DNA of 64,000 nucleotides from positions 1 to 64,000 of the forward strand of contig JASAMV010004335.1 in the NCBI GenBank assembly GCA_030248065.1, in the 5' to 3' direction. The translations under genes were made by a program, and so were the position numbers. Positions 36,301 to 47,375 of the stretch are shown piece by piece. This stretch comes from Rhynchonema sp. JSB1_4. Its lineage: Eukaryota; Nematoda; Chromadorea; Monhysterida; Xyalidae. Below the pieces are notes generated by a model. It was not told the origin of the DNA and made no database searches. It saw only the letters and a list, made by a program, of their open reading frames with translations. Within the stretch, counting starts at the first letter, position 1. Every line of letters begins with the position of its first letter.

Positions 36301-39300
36301 GATATCGGACGTGAAACAGATGGAGCATGCGTTGCAGGAATTCGAGGTTGGATGGTTAATATATTGATCAATTGATTGATCTATAGTCGCCTCCGCATGA
36401 TAAACCCTCAGTGATGCAGTTGGTCCGAGTGGTAGACAGATAGCTGGACGGGAAAACCGATTTGAGGGTATTGGTCCAGAGGTCAAAACTATGTGTATAA
36501 AGATATATGAGAGTTATGCTAAAATAGGCCTTAAAATTTCTAATTTTCTGCATGTTAGTAAAAATCTGAGAAAATTCAACCACATTGTACTGTAAAATGG
36601 CCATTTTGGCACTAAAAACCACATTTTTTGGTTGGTTTCTGGACACAGGTGTTCATTCTACCGAGCAATGCCGACTTCTGGGTTTATGTGCTTATTTCCG
36701 AAAATAAATTATATCCCAGATCGATCTGACGAAAATGCCGCTTGGCCATCTGCACAAGAAACAGATCACCGATGCGTACACGGTGCTAAATAGAGCGACG
36801 CAGGTTTGTGTCAACCATCGTTCCTCAAGATGTTTTCGTTTTACATCGAACAAATTCGCACTGTTCGTTCACCTCCGTATTGCTGACGTTCAAAATCCAT
36901 TGTTTTTTGTCGTTACAAAATTGCTTCTATTACACTATCGGTGAAATGATGTGAAACAGTAATTCTTTTGTCGGCTCTGATCCTGAATGACCAGAGTTAG
37001 TCACAATCGTGTCACCACTGAACTTCAATAACCGGTCGGTTCCCCCATTTTAGCTCCTGAATGCCGATCAAGTGAATCGTTCATTGGTGCAAGACGCGAC
37101 CAATCAATTCTACACATTGATTCCGCACGATTTCGGAATGGGCATGCCGCCGTTGTTGACGTTGGACACCATAAAGGTATTGTGTATCAGCGAAGAAAAT
37201 ATTTGTTTTTTTGCAAAAAAATGAAAAGCGATCTGCACTTCACAGACCAAACTGGAAATGCTCGACAGTTTGACGGACATCCAAATTGCCTACAATCTGG
37301 CGCAACCCGGCGACGATTCGACTCGCGATCCGCTGGATGTTTGCTATGAAAAGATGCGTGTTGATATTAAGGTCGGGTCGTTTTTCAATTGCGAAGATTT
37401 ATTTGATCACGCAAATTAGTAATGCGGCAACCAGTGCCGAGCCATATCACTTTCCCTACCACTGAGCTCAAATTGCCCCCGTTTGGGTCCCCTATTCAAT
37501 ACAAATGCGCAGCTGGATCCTGGATGCGAAAATGATACCTGAGCGCTTCAGGTTGTGGAGAAGAACGACGAGACGTACCACATGATCCAGCAGTATCTCA
37601 CAAACACCCATGGCCCAACGCATTATTTCCAACTGGAACTGGTGGATGTAAGTGTTGTTCATGTGGATTGTTGTTGTGTAAAAAACCATATCTACAGTGC
37701 CAGTCATACGGTCACAAATTGGGCTGCGCGGGCGTGCTTTGTGAATCAGGCTACGCTGTCATTACCGAACAATTTGATTGTTGTTGCTGCAGTTGTTCGA
37801 AGTGAATCGGCACGACGAACAGACGCGATTCGCGCCGCACGCCCGTGATCACAATCGTCTGTTGCTCTGGCACGGCAGTCGCACCACCAATTTCGCCGGC
37901 ATTCTCTCGCAGGGACTGCGCATTGCGCCGCCGGAAGCGCCTGTTGTGCGTTTGTTGGCCTTTGTTGCTTGTCGCGCACGATTTAGCTTGCTGTTGCGTT
38001 TTCTAGTTGGCGATTTGTTTTGCTGATAATTTGTGGATGGAGTGGATCTGTGGATGGCACAATTTGTTGGCCTCATTAGGTTCGAAGCCTTGATGGCAGT
38101 TGCACTTGTTAACCACTCCGCAATTGTCCCGTTCTGTAGCTTGATTGACAGTATGTGGCTGACCACTGGTTACAAATGTGACCATTTCTAATGGTTATTC
38201 TGTGAGCAATCGAACCAATCGTTGTCATCTCAGAGTGGCTACATGTTCGGCAAAGGTGTCTACTTCGCTGACATGGTCACCAAATCGGCTCAATACATGC
38301 GTTTGGACACGGTCGGCGGACTGGAGGGACTGATGACGTTGTGCGAGGTTACAAGAAGCTGTTCATTATTTTTTAGTTGGATGTTTATTTTATTCGTGAT
38401 TGATGGCATCAGTGCTGTGGCTACTTTGGTGGGGCGGGTAGGGCACATAGGTGGAAAAATCCGGGGCGGGTAGGGGGGGGAGTGTATCTGGAATTTTTTT
38501 TGAGGGGGCGGAGGGAGATTTTTTTGGGGCGGGTAATGTACCATGCAACTTTTTTGGGGTGCTCATTTTTATGTGCTGTGAAGTTCATGCATCGCGTGCA
38601 GCGCGCATTTTTTTGCACCTTTAAGGATTTTCGGTCGAAATGTCGGCATTTTTGACCGAAAAAATGGGCATTTTGAGGGTAAAAAAACAGGGCGGGTAGG
38701 GCACGGCGGGAAGGGGTAGGGTACCGGAGTACCCCTCCCCCAGCCACCGCGCTGGATGGCATTTTGATCACAGTGCTTCATGATATGCACAGGTGGCACT
38801 GGGCAATATGCAGCAGCGAAACGTGGCGATGACGACACTCACGAAACCAGACCAGGGATTTCAGAGCACTAAGGGTTAGCTTTAATTTTCAAAACCTACC
38901 CAAGAGATGTTTGTTCCCAAAAATATTCAAACAATCGCAACGTACGGCGACTAGGTGTCGGTCGCTACATTCCCGACCCGAACATGACCATGTACACATC
39001 GAGCGGTGCCAAAGTTCCGTTGGGCAGATGTGTCGATTCGGCGGCGGGTGGTTTGTGGCAGCGATTGATGTCGACCAACCCGGTGCAGTTGCACTACAAC
39101 GAGTCAGTTGGACATTTGTGTGTGTTGTGCAGTCTACCCTCTTTATTGTGACCCTGTTTGTGGTGAAAGAGCATATGTGGTAACTAACTTTGGATGCTGA
39201 TCTGGCTCCAAGATGCCGTTAGCCTCAAAATTGCCAACTGATGATGCGAGGGTTAGTAGTGACCGAAAATTGGCAGGCCCGCCCGAATATTTCTCTATAA

Positions 39301-39431
39301 TAGCGACCGATCCTAAAACGAGCGAAAGCGAAATGTATTACCAAGCTAACTTTGTTTCCAGGTACATTGTCTACGATGAAAGTCAAGTGCGAATGCGCTA
39401 TTTGGTTCGTGTGAAGATGAGGGGAAAGTAA
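29565..39431 (+). CDS. PARP1: Poly(ADP-ribose) polymerase 1 (PARP1-type)
   Basis: Twenty-six exons join in phase to 1026 aa; the coordinates are listed under the domain blocks. PARP1 binds DNA breaks in the nucleus and makes poly(ADP-ribose) from NAD+ on itself, histones and repair factors. Domain order is an acidic/Ser-Thr N-terminal leader, zinc finger 1, zinc finger 2, PADR1/zinc 3, a linker, WGR, alpha-helical regulatory domain and ART catalytic domain. The catalytic His-Tyr-Glu triad is present in [17 protein letters not shown] and YNEYIVYD. I find no BRCT domain between zinc 3 and WGR, where vertebrate PARP1 has one. The WGR motif is altered. ATG 29565 is chosen because it opens the frame containing finger 1 and follows an acceptor-like AG. 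Introns carry at least four transposons. Confidence 0.97.
30053..30472. mobile_element. hAT MITE, GGATACC subfamily, perfect duplication
   Basis: Ends CAGTGGTGTCGTTGG and CCAACGACACCACTG, flanked by GGAACAGG at 30045-30052 and 30473-30480. Iterated CGGATACC on both sides and a CTTGCGCCAGCAAGCG palindrome in the middle. Lies in PARP1 intron 1. Confidence 0.88.
30621..31021. mobile_element. hAT MITE, GTTCCCCCTCC subfamily, perfect duplication
   Basis: Ends CAGTGTAGTTCCTGG and CCAGGAACTACACTG, flanked by CTCCGAGG at 30613-30620 and 31022-31029. Iterated GTACGTCTGTTCCCCCTCC motifs. Lies in PARP1 intron 1. Confidence 0.88.
31328..31618. mobile_element. Inverted-repeat MITE in PARP1 intron 1
   Basis: GGCTGCCCAAAAATGACATT...GTGTGAAGA and TTTTTATTCGCTGGGTTACGGTA on the left are mirrored by TACCGTAACCCAGCAAATAG and TCTTCACACG...GTTTTTGGGCAGC on the right. 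Boundaries are approximate. Non-coding. Confidence 0.6.
32679..32985. mobile_element. hAT-like MITE remnant in PARP1 intron 3
   Basis: Ends CAGTGCTATGGCTGGGGGAG and TAGTCATAGCACTG are inverted, with AGTATCTCCC motifs near the right end. The flanking 8-mers CGTCGCGG and GCTTGTCT do not match, so one end may be truncated or rearranged. Confidence 0.45.
33394..34869 (+). CDS. PARP1: PARP1 exons 6-11: PADR1/zinc 3 and linker
   Basis: Exons 33394-33493, 33545-33661, 33939-34024, 34214-34354, 34638-34709 and 34794-34869. The PADR1 helix [14 protein letters not shown] leads to [20 protein letters not shown], then [14 protein letters not shown], the four-Cys zinc-ribbon that couples DNA binding to catalysis. 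Phase requires exon 6 to end at CTGAAG before GCATGT, so intron 6 is GC-AG. After [12 protein letters not shown] the linker is basic and Ser/Ala-rich ([22 protein letters not shown]). It contains no BRCT-like segment. Confidence 0.9.
34393..34605. mobile_element. MITE in PARP1 intron 9, same family as 43301-43523
   Basis: Left TATCGAAATGGTTGTCGGATCGG, the internal paired blocks GAGCCACTAATTTC and GAAATTAGCAGCTCC, and right AAGTCCGATCGGATCACC match that family in order. The right terminus is degenerate. Confidence 0.6.
35002..35982 (+). CDS. PARP1: PARP1 exons 12-16: WGR domain
   Basis: Exons 35002-35118, 35210-35242, 35511-35638, 35712-35810 and 35886-35982. [17 protein letters not shown] opens the domain. 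[23 protein letters not shown] and [10 protein letters not shown] follow at the expected spacing, ending [14 protein letters not shown]. The signature Trp-Gly-Arg of the central strand reads Thr-Gly-Arg here. WGR links DNA-bound zinc fingers to the helical domain in PARP1-3. Exon 13 encodes 11 residues ([11 protein letters not shown]) and is bounded by two phase-0 introns. Confidence 0.92.
35167..35443. repeat. Inverted duplication enclosing PARP1 exon 13
   Basis: Arms of about 110 nt (35167-35278 and 35331-35443) are near-perfect reverse complements around a loop of about 50 nt. The left arm holds the acceptor TTTTTACAG, all 33 nt of exon 13 and the donor GTAACAAG. The right arm holds the same in antisense, with the donor complement changed to GCAACAAG. 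Confidence 0.85.
36215..39431 (+). CDS. PARP1: PARP1 exons 17-26: helical regulatory and ART catalytic domains
   Basis: Exons 36215-36346, 36720-36803, 37054-37176, 37246-37371, 37552-37647, 37793-37945, 38234-38347, 38793-38874, 38955-39102 and 39362-39431 (TAA). The helical domain reads [15 protein letters not shown]...[16 protein letters not shown]...[11 protein letters not shown]. The ART fold has [46 protein letters not shown] and [19 protein letters not shown]. His, Tyr and Glu for NAD+ binding and chain elongation are all kept. The stop falls soon after the last strand, giving a very short C-terminal tail (KMRGK). A hAT MITE sits in the intron after GLMTLCE. Confidence 0.96.
38410..38754. 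mobile_element. hAT MITE, GGGCGGGTAGGG subfamily, perfect duplication
   Basis: Starts CAGTGCTGTGGCT and ends AGCCACCGCGCTG, flanked by GATGGCAT at 38402-38409 and 38755-38762. Iterated GGGCGGGTAGGG motifs and a central CGCGTGCAGCGCGC palindrome. Lies in the PARP1 intron between catalytic exons 23 and 24. Confidence 0.85.
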
Positions 39432-40749
39432 TGGATTTTGTTCTTTTGATTGACACTGGTTCACGTTTATTTATTGTTCGGTATTTTGGTATTGATTGCT
39501 TTTTTCATTTATGTTGTTTTCAGTTTTTTTTTTGTTTTGATGTTTTAGACATCCCACTGGTACGTAATTTTGACGGCTTGTTAAAGCGGGAAACCGTATA
39601 TCTCATGCTTGCTTTTTTACTACGCAGTTAGACTGTTTATGTCCAGCGGTCACAAAAACAACGATCAAACGAGATAAACCACGTTAAAACTGTCAGAATT
39701 TATCTTTGAAAAGTTGCTTTCAGGAACACACGCCAGCTCCGCCCACCTCCCCCCACCCTTTTATCATGAAAGGCAGACAGACTGAGACAAAACCCCCCTC
39801 TCAGATGAAACCTTTGTGAAACATTTCACACGTGGCTGTTGGTTGACGAGCTGGTTGGATTCCCTACTAAATGTTCTGCCCTTGCCTATCAAAAAGGGGG
39901 GCGAAAATCCGCACAAGCCCCGAATTTTCCCCAAAAAAAAAATTTAAAAAAAAAAAACCCCAAAAAAAAACGCATTTCATTTTTTCTAAAAAATTTTTTT
40001 AATACCCCACCACAAAAAACCCAACTTTTTACGCAAAGACGCGGTATACAAAGACAACACACACCCCCCCCCCCCTCAATCCCCCCCCTCCCTCCCCCCC
40101 CCGAACTCATCCTCTCTTATCTCCCACTCCTGGTGGTTACGTTACTCGGTATCAGGATTGTATGGTTGTTTAAAACAAGGTTTTGATTGTGCGTTTGATT
40201 TGACTGGTGGGGGCGATCATGTGTTTCGTTCGTTTTAAATAAGAGTTGTGATGTGATGGTTGTGAACAGGAGAACTGGTGATTAAAGTCAGATATGGACA
40301 CAGATTGTTTTGCTGATTTTTTTGGCCGTTTCATATGCATGAAAAGATTTATTTGCGGGCTTATGGCATCTCACTGTTCTGCCCATCAACGTGAACATTC
40401 GTGTTATACAACATTGGGAACTGTGCATTTCTACTATTGTTTATCGCAATGTTACCTTCGAGATCTTATGCATTCGTTTGCTCAGGTGTACTGGTTGCGA
40501 TTATTACTGCGTGCGATATTTATCACTGCAATCTACTTGTATTACGGTACCATTCTGCAGTGCTCTTGTTGATTTTGCGTTTAAAAGTTTCATTGTCGAA
40601 AGAGCCCCATCCTGTTGAAGATCGGTTTCACTAACGCTTGGTTCGTTTTTCCGCGTTGGCTTGTTTGCAAGCTCTACCACATGCTTCATTGAATTTGGTT
40701 TTGTGATGTTCCAAATTCTTATTCATTCTTGATTTTAGCAGCGGGCGCA
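39432..40749. other. PARP1 to BTB intergenic stretch with an odd A/C homopolymer tract
   Basis: Holds the PARP1 3' UTR. At 39885-40105 A-runs and C-runs alternate, unlike the surroundings. No gene is seen. An acceptor-type AG at 40737-40738 after a T-rich run precedes the BTB start codon by 11 nt. Confidence 0.45.
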
Positions 40750-43700
40750 ATGACGTCATCCGGTCACAGCTTGGCCACCGGTGCGTTTCCAAGTTGCCGC
40801 ACCATTGGCTTTTTTTAGCAGTTGATAATCTTACGCCGAGACTGATAGCTTCAAAAATGTTTCATTGTTTGCATGGTACCAGAGCAAAAGAAATTAATGC
40901 CAATAATAACAATAACTTCGCGCTTGCCCGATTAGTGATACGCGATGGCATCGGTGGAATGTCGCTCCACATATAGCACCGGATCGTTAACACACTATGA
41001 GTGTGTTAGCAGTGTTCGCCAAATGACACCGGTTTTGACGTTCTATTACTTCCCCTCACCGCGTCAGTCATCATGAGATAATGACATGTACGTGAACTAC
41101 GCTTGTTTTGCAGGCATTGTGTCCCGCGTTCGCATGCATATGTGTCACACGAGCAAATGCGCTGATGACGGGGTGCTGGTGGAGGAAACGTCGCAGGTGT
41201 TCGGTGATATAAAGTGGTCGGTGATTGTTGCTGCTGTGCCCTGACTTCGCGGTTACATTTCTTTCGGTGCTCGGCAGTTTTTGCGTGGTGAGAGTTGGCC
41301 AGGTAACTTCGCCAGCGATAGTGGCGTGATCAGGATTTTATCCTACATGGAGCAGTTTCACGAAAAACCATTTTATCCAGCGCTTACCAAGTCATTTTTG
41401 TCAACTTGGTGCGTTAGGTCCGGTCTGATTGGCTCGTGTGGTTCCGATTCTGTTGGTGTGCGCGTCTGTGGCACAACAGACCGCATCGCCCGAACGTGTG
41501 CCCCCACGTTGCCACATCGAATACTGTACTGATGCAATAGTCTGAAACAGTGGTGTACTTTCTTACTCTTCATTAGTGCGTCTGCTTTGAAACTACCGCT
41601 CAGTGCTCAATTGGCCCAAGTTATAATTGACGCACGCAGCTGGACGAAGAGGGACGATGTAAACAATTTGGATCATAAAACGGCGACCTTGTTGCTGAAT
41701 AGTTGGCATAACAAAATTCTGCACCTGGACATCCCACCTCTGAATCTGACCGCATCACTGATGTCCAATTGCAGCCAACTGAAGACGGTCTGGTCCGGCG
41801 ACGAGTGCCTGTTGTACTGTACATTCGACTGTGTGCACCGTGTGCAGTACTGGTATTGCAAGATTGACTGCGCCACGCTCACCATTGCCCGGCCGTCCAG
41901 CAAACCACCAGGCTCGTCGTCGTCGACCGGGTTCGATCTCGGTCCCGTGCCGCTCACTGGTTTCTATGACATGTACACGGACGCTAAGCATGTGCTCACG
42001 CTGGAGAAAACGGTAAGAGTGAAGCCAATCAAGTCGGGTAAGATACGTGCGGAGATTTCCATTGGTATTGTATTAGCCAATAGAGCCCTCCGACGAGGCC
42101 CTATTCGGAAACTGCCGAATTGCACGTTTCGAAATGCACCCAAAGCGCTTCTGACCACATTTAATGATGACTTTCAAAAATGCGGGTGGTATATATGCGG
42201 GTGGTTCGAAACGGTGTAATTGGCTGTTGTGCACACTTGCATGTTCCCAAATGTTTCTAGCCGGCACTGAAAGCGTTCCTCAGTAAACACCACGAGATCA
42301 CATTGGAGCTGTCCGCGCGTGGCGAGTGTTTTCCAACAGAGTCGGTCCAGTTTTGTTGTGGTAGATTCTTTTCTTTTGGCTATATTTCAAGATTTTTTCT
42401 AAATTGTACCTGGCGTTTGCAGGGAAGCGGCGATCGATTTCTCGGATGCCAACCTTTTGTTTTCGGACCTGGTGCTGCAGTTTGACGGCCAAAAAGATTT
42501 GCACGTGCACAAATTGGTGAGTGTGTGATGGTGGGATTTGGCCCAGTATGGCGGTCGATCACCGAAGTTCGGCCAGCATAAAGCTCAGTTGCTGTCCATT
42601 GTAGTGGCTGGTGAGGGGGGTGAGTAGGAACCTTGCAACCACTATTAGCGGGAATTGCAACGTAGACACCTTTCAACCATCAATTTGTGGTTTTTGGCAA
42701 AAATGGGCTCGTCGACATCAGTAGCGTCGGTAAATCTCAAAAACTATCCTTCATACAAAACGGCATGTGCGAATTGAGCCGATCAGTATGTTTATTCGGG
42801 CTACAGATCCTGGCGCAAGTATCGGCTGTCTTTCGCGACATGTTCATGGAATTGGATGCCAATCCTAACAGTCGTGATGAATCAGGCAAAATGGTGATTG
42901 TCATCGACAATGACGTCGACCACAGTTCGTTTGTCAGAATGCTCTACCACGTCTATCCACAATCGCTGATGCCAATCAATGGTTGGTGTCTTGTGAAGTG
43001 AGCCTAACGACAAGTGTTGGCCTAAGCCTAAGCCTAACCTCGAAATCGAAACCCTAAATTTTGAGCATTATGGCTGGCCTCAACCCTCAAGTTGAGGTTG
43101 CCTGTCATGTTCCTGGCAGGTGTTGTTTAAGTTTTGGACTACACTATGCTTTGGATAGGATGCTTTGGATAGGCTTGTCACGCACAGGCCTAACTACTGG
43201 TCAAACATACAACTCTGTTCAATCTGAGGGTATCTTTCCGACAATACATGGTGTGAAAATGTGCAGAGTCACATTTTGCGCTTTTTTTTATAATGAGCGC
43301 TATCAAACTTGGTGATCGGATCGAACCGGTCCTGCCTTCGTCATGTGACTTTGAGCTAAGAATATTAAGAAGTTTAGCGGTGTCACTAATTTCGGCCAAC
43401 GTAAAGGAGGTTGCTCCGACCTAAGTGAATAACTTTCAAGCTGGACGAAATTAGTGGCTCCCGAATGCAAGAATCACGCATGACCAAAGCAAGTCAGCTC
43501 CGAATCGATCACCAAGTTTGATATTGCTCACTGGTTTTGTTTCAGTTGAGTATTTCGAAGACACGTTGTCGATGGCGGATCGTTACAACATCGGCATTCT
43601 GTTGGCAAAGTGTGACGAGGTGATCAACTTGAAACATCGTTTCGTTGTCTGAAAGTGTCTACAAATGTTTCTCATTGACCAGATCATGCGGTGCACCACC

Positions 43701-44188
43701 GCCCGTCTGTAAAAGCAGGGGGAACGGACCGCGGTCATTTATGGGTGTTTCAGTGACCAGGAGTCACCCGAAAGGTTTAGTCTGCATTTTACCCCAGGTC
43801 CACTGAAATCCAGATCAGCTTGTTTCACGGCACTCCCTTCATTCAATGATAAATTGAAACCCACAGCCAGTTTTAGCTGAACTTGTCACGGTCCTCCTTG
43901 AAGTGTGAATGCAGTCGCGAGCATTTTGATCCCCATCATTTACGTGCACTGTTTCTGGCTTACCTGCAGTATCTGATGCACCCGGACGGCCCACTACCAC
44001 TCAACGACAGTCTCCTACAAGCCGATCGATACGGTCGCGTACGTGTATTGGACTGGTGCCTGAGTGTGATGACGGGCGAGTGTTTTCGACGCCTGCTGTC
44101 CACCGACATCAATCAACTGTCGAAAACGACCTTGACGAAATTGTTGGCCAAATGCGAATGGAAGGTGCCGACGCCGGGTTTGTTGTAA
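40750..44188 (+). CDS. BTB/POZ-domain protein
   Basis: Eight exons: 40750-40780, 41114-41220, 41551-42012, 42261-42340, 42423-42516, 42807-42981, 43546-43619 and 43877-44188 (TAA), about 444 aa. The BTB fold reads NLLFSDLVLQFDGQKDLHVHKL, ILAQVSAVFRDMF, then MVIVIDNDVDHSSFVRMLYHVYP and the helix YFEDTLSMADRYNIGILLAKCDE. BTB proteins dimerise and often serve as Cullin-3 substrate adaptors; nematodes have many, some with MATH domains. The N-terminal half (exons 1-4) is Cys-containing and could be a diverged MATH-type domain, but I cannot confirm it. The C-terminal part (LQADRYGRVRVLDWCLSVMTG) looks helical. The 5' edge of exon 3 is uncertain: acceptors near 41551 and 41577 both keep frame with different exon 2 donors. 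Confidence 0.82.
43021..43038. repeat. (GCCTAA)3 tract
   Basis: Three GCCTAA units lie in a BTB gene intron, beside the exon that ends the BTB core. Nematode telomere-type unit. Confidence 0.5.
43301..43523. mobile_element. 223-bp MITE with TATCAAACTTGG ends
   Basis: Left TATCAAACTTGGTGATCGGAT and right ATCGATCACCAAGTTTGATA are inverted. The inner blocks GTGTCACTAATTTC and GAAATTAGTGGCTCC are also paired. Best-preserved copy of a family seen in part at 9360, 17362, 34393, 49447 and 55170. Lies in the intron before BTB exon 7. Confidence 0.75.
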
Positions 44189-44297
44189 TTGTGCACATTT
44201 TCAAAATAATTTTTTTAGTTGACCAAATGATGGCGTTTGGCGCATAACCTCATATCCTTTGATTTGATCGGAAGCGCTGTCGAATTTTAGTTGTGAC

Positions 44298-44580
44298 TTA
44301 GGGCGTACTTAGGTTGAACACGGAAACCGGAACACGGGAATAATTCACATACAAACCAGTTTCGTGGATTTCCGTGCACGGAAATATTTCCGGTTTCCGT
44401 GTTCCGTGTTTTTTATTTTCACGGGACACGGAAATATTTCCGGGCTTTTGACGTCAACACGCTGGCTTTTGTCATCATCATTCGAAAAGCCCCGTTTGCA
44501 TGCCTGCGTTATTTCCGTGTTCCGTGCCATGGAAATATTTCCGTGTTCCGGCTTCCGTGTTCAACCTAAGTCCGCCCTAA
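44298..44580. mobile_element. 283-bp MITE with TTAGGGCG ends
   Basis: TTAGGGCGTACTTAGGTTGAACACGGAA is mirrored by TTCCGTGTTCAACCTAAGTCCGCCCTAA. GGAAATATTTCCGTG is repeated inside. Lies just 3' of the BTB gene. Confidence 0.75.
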
Positions 44581-45548
44581 TTCTAGGCTTTGACTGTTTT
44601 CCAGTCTAGTCTACCCGCCCCTGTGAACGTTATTTCCATCACTATGGCGAACATCGCTCTTTCCTTCCAGTTCAATGCCATTCGCCTCAAAGTTCGACTA
44701 CCGACGATGCTTCAAATGCGGAACAAAGCAGCACAGCTTAATGCGGTTCTCTTCTTTCCATAGGTGTACCCTGACTTATTCGGCTGTCTTTCGAGAGCTA
44801 TCAATTTGTTTTTGTGTGTAAGCATTCATGAAGCTTTTCTGTGATTTTTTTTATCTCGATCGGAACACTAATCATCAGACGCTCTGCTTTGCGTGCGTGT
44901 CACCTATTTTCATTGTCTGGTCAGTTTATTGCATTACCCGTTTCTTTATACTGCACCGTTTTTGCACATGCTTCTGCTTGATGTGAGTTGCAGCTGCCAT
45001 GCATAGTCGTGATCTTACGCGTATTACTGCTTGTTTCATGTGAAGTTTCTTGCTGGTCTCATGTTCAGGCATTAGAGTCACATCATTGTTGACATTGTTC
45101 AGATGGCTGATTTTGCAGAATCGTCTTACATTTGCACTGTTGCGCGGTTGTGTTTTTTTTCAGTTGGTTTCATCATGTGTTGTGGTTTCATTTCCCCGGC
45201 ACATTTGTACTGTTTCAGCTGGTCATGTTGTGTCTTTCGTTTTTCGTATACTTACGACGCTTGTCTTCCTGATTAATATATAGGTATCAGCTAATTGATG
45301 TGCTTTCTCAATGTTCCTTGAAATAAATACCACGCATAGAATTACATACTTTTCTGAACAGAGATAAAGTTGCGCGGCCACAATCCTGTCGACACACGTA
45401 TGAAAGTCATGTGTAAAACGATTTGGTTTCTGTCAGAATCCAAACTGCGCTGAGTTCATCAGCGGAGGAACATATCATCAGCACGTTATTGCTCTGCTGT
45501 GGGTTTTGTCAATCTACACTTGTCCTTTGTTGCAGCGATTCTCAGAAT
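44581..45548. other. Intergenic, nothing recognised
   Basis: T-rich sequence downstream of the BTB gene without a recognisable gene or repeat boundary. Confidence 0.35.
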
Positions 45549-46356
45549 TATGGTGACCAAAATTTCGGTAAATCATATTTTTCGGTAAAAACGGTTTTTC
45601 TTTCAAATAAATTACCAGTACTTAATATAGTGACTCTGAAAAATACCGTTTTATTTCGGAAAAAACAAACCGTTTTTTCCGGAGCTCGGTAATTTTCGAA
45701 AATAAAATTAAACGAAAAAATTACCGATAATTTATTTTATACTGGCGGAAAAACCGGTTTTTTATATTTCGTGAAAAAAAAAATTGGTAGAACGGCAGTG
45801 TATAAGGACAGGGGAAGCCTAAATAAGGTATTTTTGACACATGGTAATGTTAGCACAGACACACAGTGGTGGCTATGGGTGTTTTTGATGCTTATTGTGA
45901 CTAAAATAGTTAAAACAAGCCACATTGACATCGCCCGCACTTGGCGAAAGTTGTTCTGAACAAAAATATTTTCCGACTTCTGTCAAAAATTGGAAAATTT
46001 TGTGAAAAAAGACCGATGTTTCCCGGAGCCTGAGGTTTTTTCGTTTTTTCCCGTCCCAGATGGACCTGGTTTTTTTCGATTTTTTTCGTGAAATAAAAAA
46101 CGGTTTTTTTTCCATCCGCCAGTATAATTTATTTTGGCGAGAAAATGTGTTTTTTGCTCTGAAAATGGCAAAAAAACTTTAAAGCAGCTGAAATCGACCC
46201 TTTTTCGTGACTGAAACACGCAGGCGGGTATTAACAAATGACAACCCATAATCAAAGCAAAAATGGGTCTTTTTGACCTCGGAATTCCTTAAGTACTAGT
46301 AATTTATTGAAAAAAATACCGGTTAAAAAATAAATTCCGTAATTTTAGTCACCATA
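45549..46356. mobile_element. Element with TATGGTGACCAAAATT ends, carrying a nested element
   Basis: TATGGTGACCAAAATTTCGG on the left matches the complement of CCGTAATTTTAGTCACCATA on the right. It is interrupted by the TATACTGGCGG element at 45738-46126. Internal AAAACGG and ACCGGT runs only; no transposase. Confidence 0.6.
45738..46126. mobile_element. TATACTGGCGG element, copy 2 with 8-bp duplication
   Basis: 389 bp with ends TATACTGGCGG and CCGCCAGTATA, flanked by ATTTATTT on both sides. Homologous in reverse to 28040-28736 without that copy's nested MITE. Confidence 0.78.
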
Positions 46357-47375
46357 GAACTTCAGGAATTTCCGACGCTCAAAACACCCACTTGAGCAAT
46401 TTTTGCCGTGCTGATGCCCCATGTGTATTGCAGGCCCGAAAAAGCCTTGTTTTCACCTTTAGTTCACGAAAAATAAATTGCCCGTAATTGTTCCGGTAAT
46501 TTGTTTTGGAAATTTATCTGGCTCTGAAAAAACGGTTGTTTTTTCGTTTTTTTTACCAGGAAGAAGCGTTTTTTTCATGTTAGGCACTGATAGCAAAAAC
46601 ATTAAAAGTTTTTCACCCAAAAACGTAACACCAGACCCAACCCCCCCTAACAAGGCCCTAAGCCCCCAGGTCATCGGCTAATCGGCTCTGGTACAGTGGA
46701 GTACCCAGAACACTGGTCGAAAACGGGGAAAAATTTTGGACTGCTTGGTGCAAGTTGCACCTAGATTTTTGAGCACTAAAATGTTCCGTGCTTGTGATTG
46801 TCGCCCGTTTTCTGTTCAAAGGCGTAAAAACTTTCAAAAATTTCGCTGCGCTGCTTGTGCATACGTTTCCTCTGCCTCTGCAGGCGAGGTTTCAGCCTGA
46901 AAACCAGTTTTGTGGTCAGGAATACGCGTATTTTTCTGTGCGTTAACATTGGTATTTTTGCTTCAATGCAGCCCTCAAGGCAAGCCAGACATTGCAAAAA
47001 ATCGTTTTAAAAAGCCCTTTCTGCCACAATAAGCCTAAAAAATACGGAAAAACTTTAAAAAATTTCAGTGCAAATATTTTTCAGAAAAACGGCAATTATT
47101 ATTATAACCGCCTTTTCGCTTCTTTGTTTGCTCATTCATTGTGATTTCAGCAGACACGCGGTTTTCAACACGCCATTAGCCATCGAATTCCAGAGCTTTC
47201 TCTGATTTTTTTTGCAGAGACAAATAATTTGACAAGACAAAAATGCAATGAGGTCGACCATTTCGTGCGGCGTAATTTCAGTCGATGATGAAAGAAATGA
47301 TCATTCGTCAATAGGATCTGAGGATTATTGCAGCAGCAGCAGTCGCATAATAAGAAGCCGTGCAACAACAGCAAG
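46357..47375. other. Upstream region of TMEM131, no gene seen
   Basis: AT-rich, with one copy of a GGTGCAAGTTGCACCTA palindrome at 46749-46765. An acceptor-type TTATTGCAG ends at 47333, 42 nt before the TMEM131 ATG. Confidence 0.4.

Noticed and set aside
43684..43712. Small candidate exon (IMRCTTAR) in the BTB gene
   Set aside because: It cannot join the last exon in phase, whereas the exon ending at 43619 does so directly.
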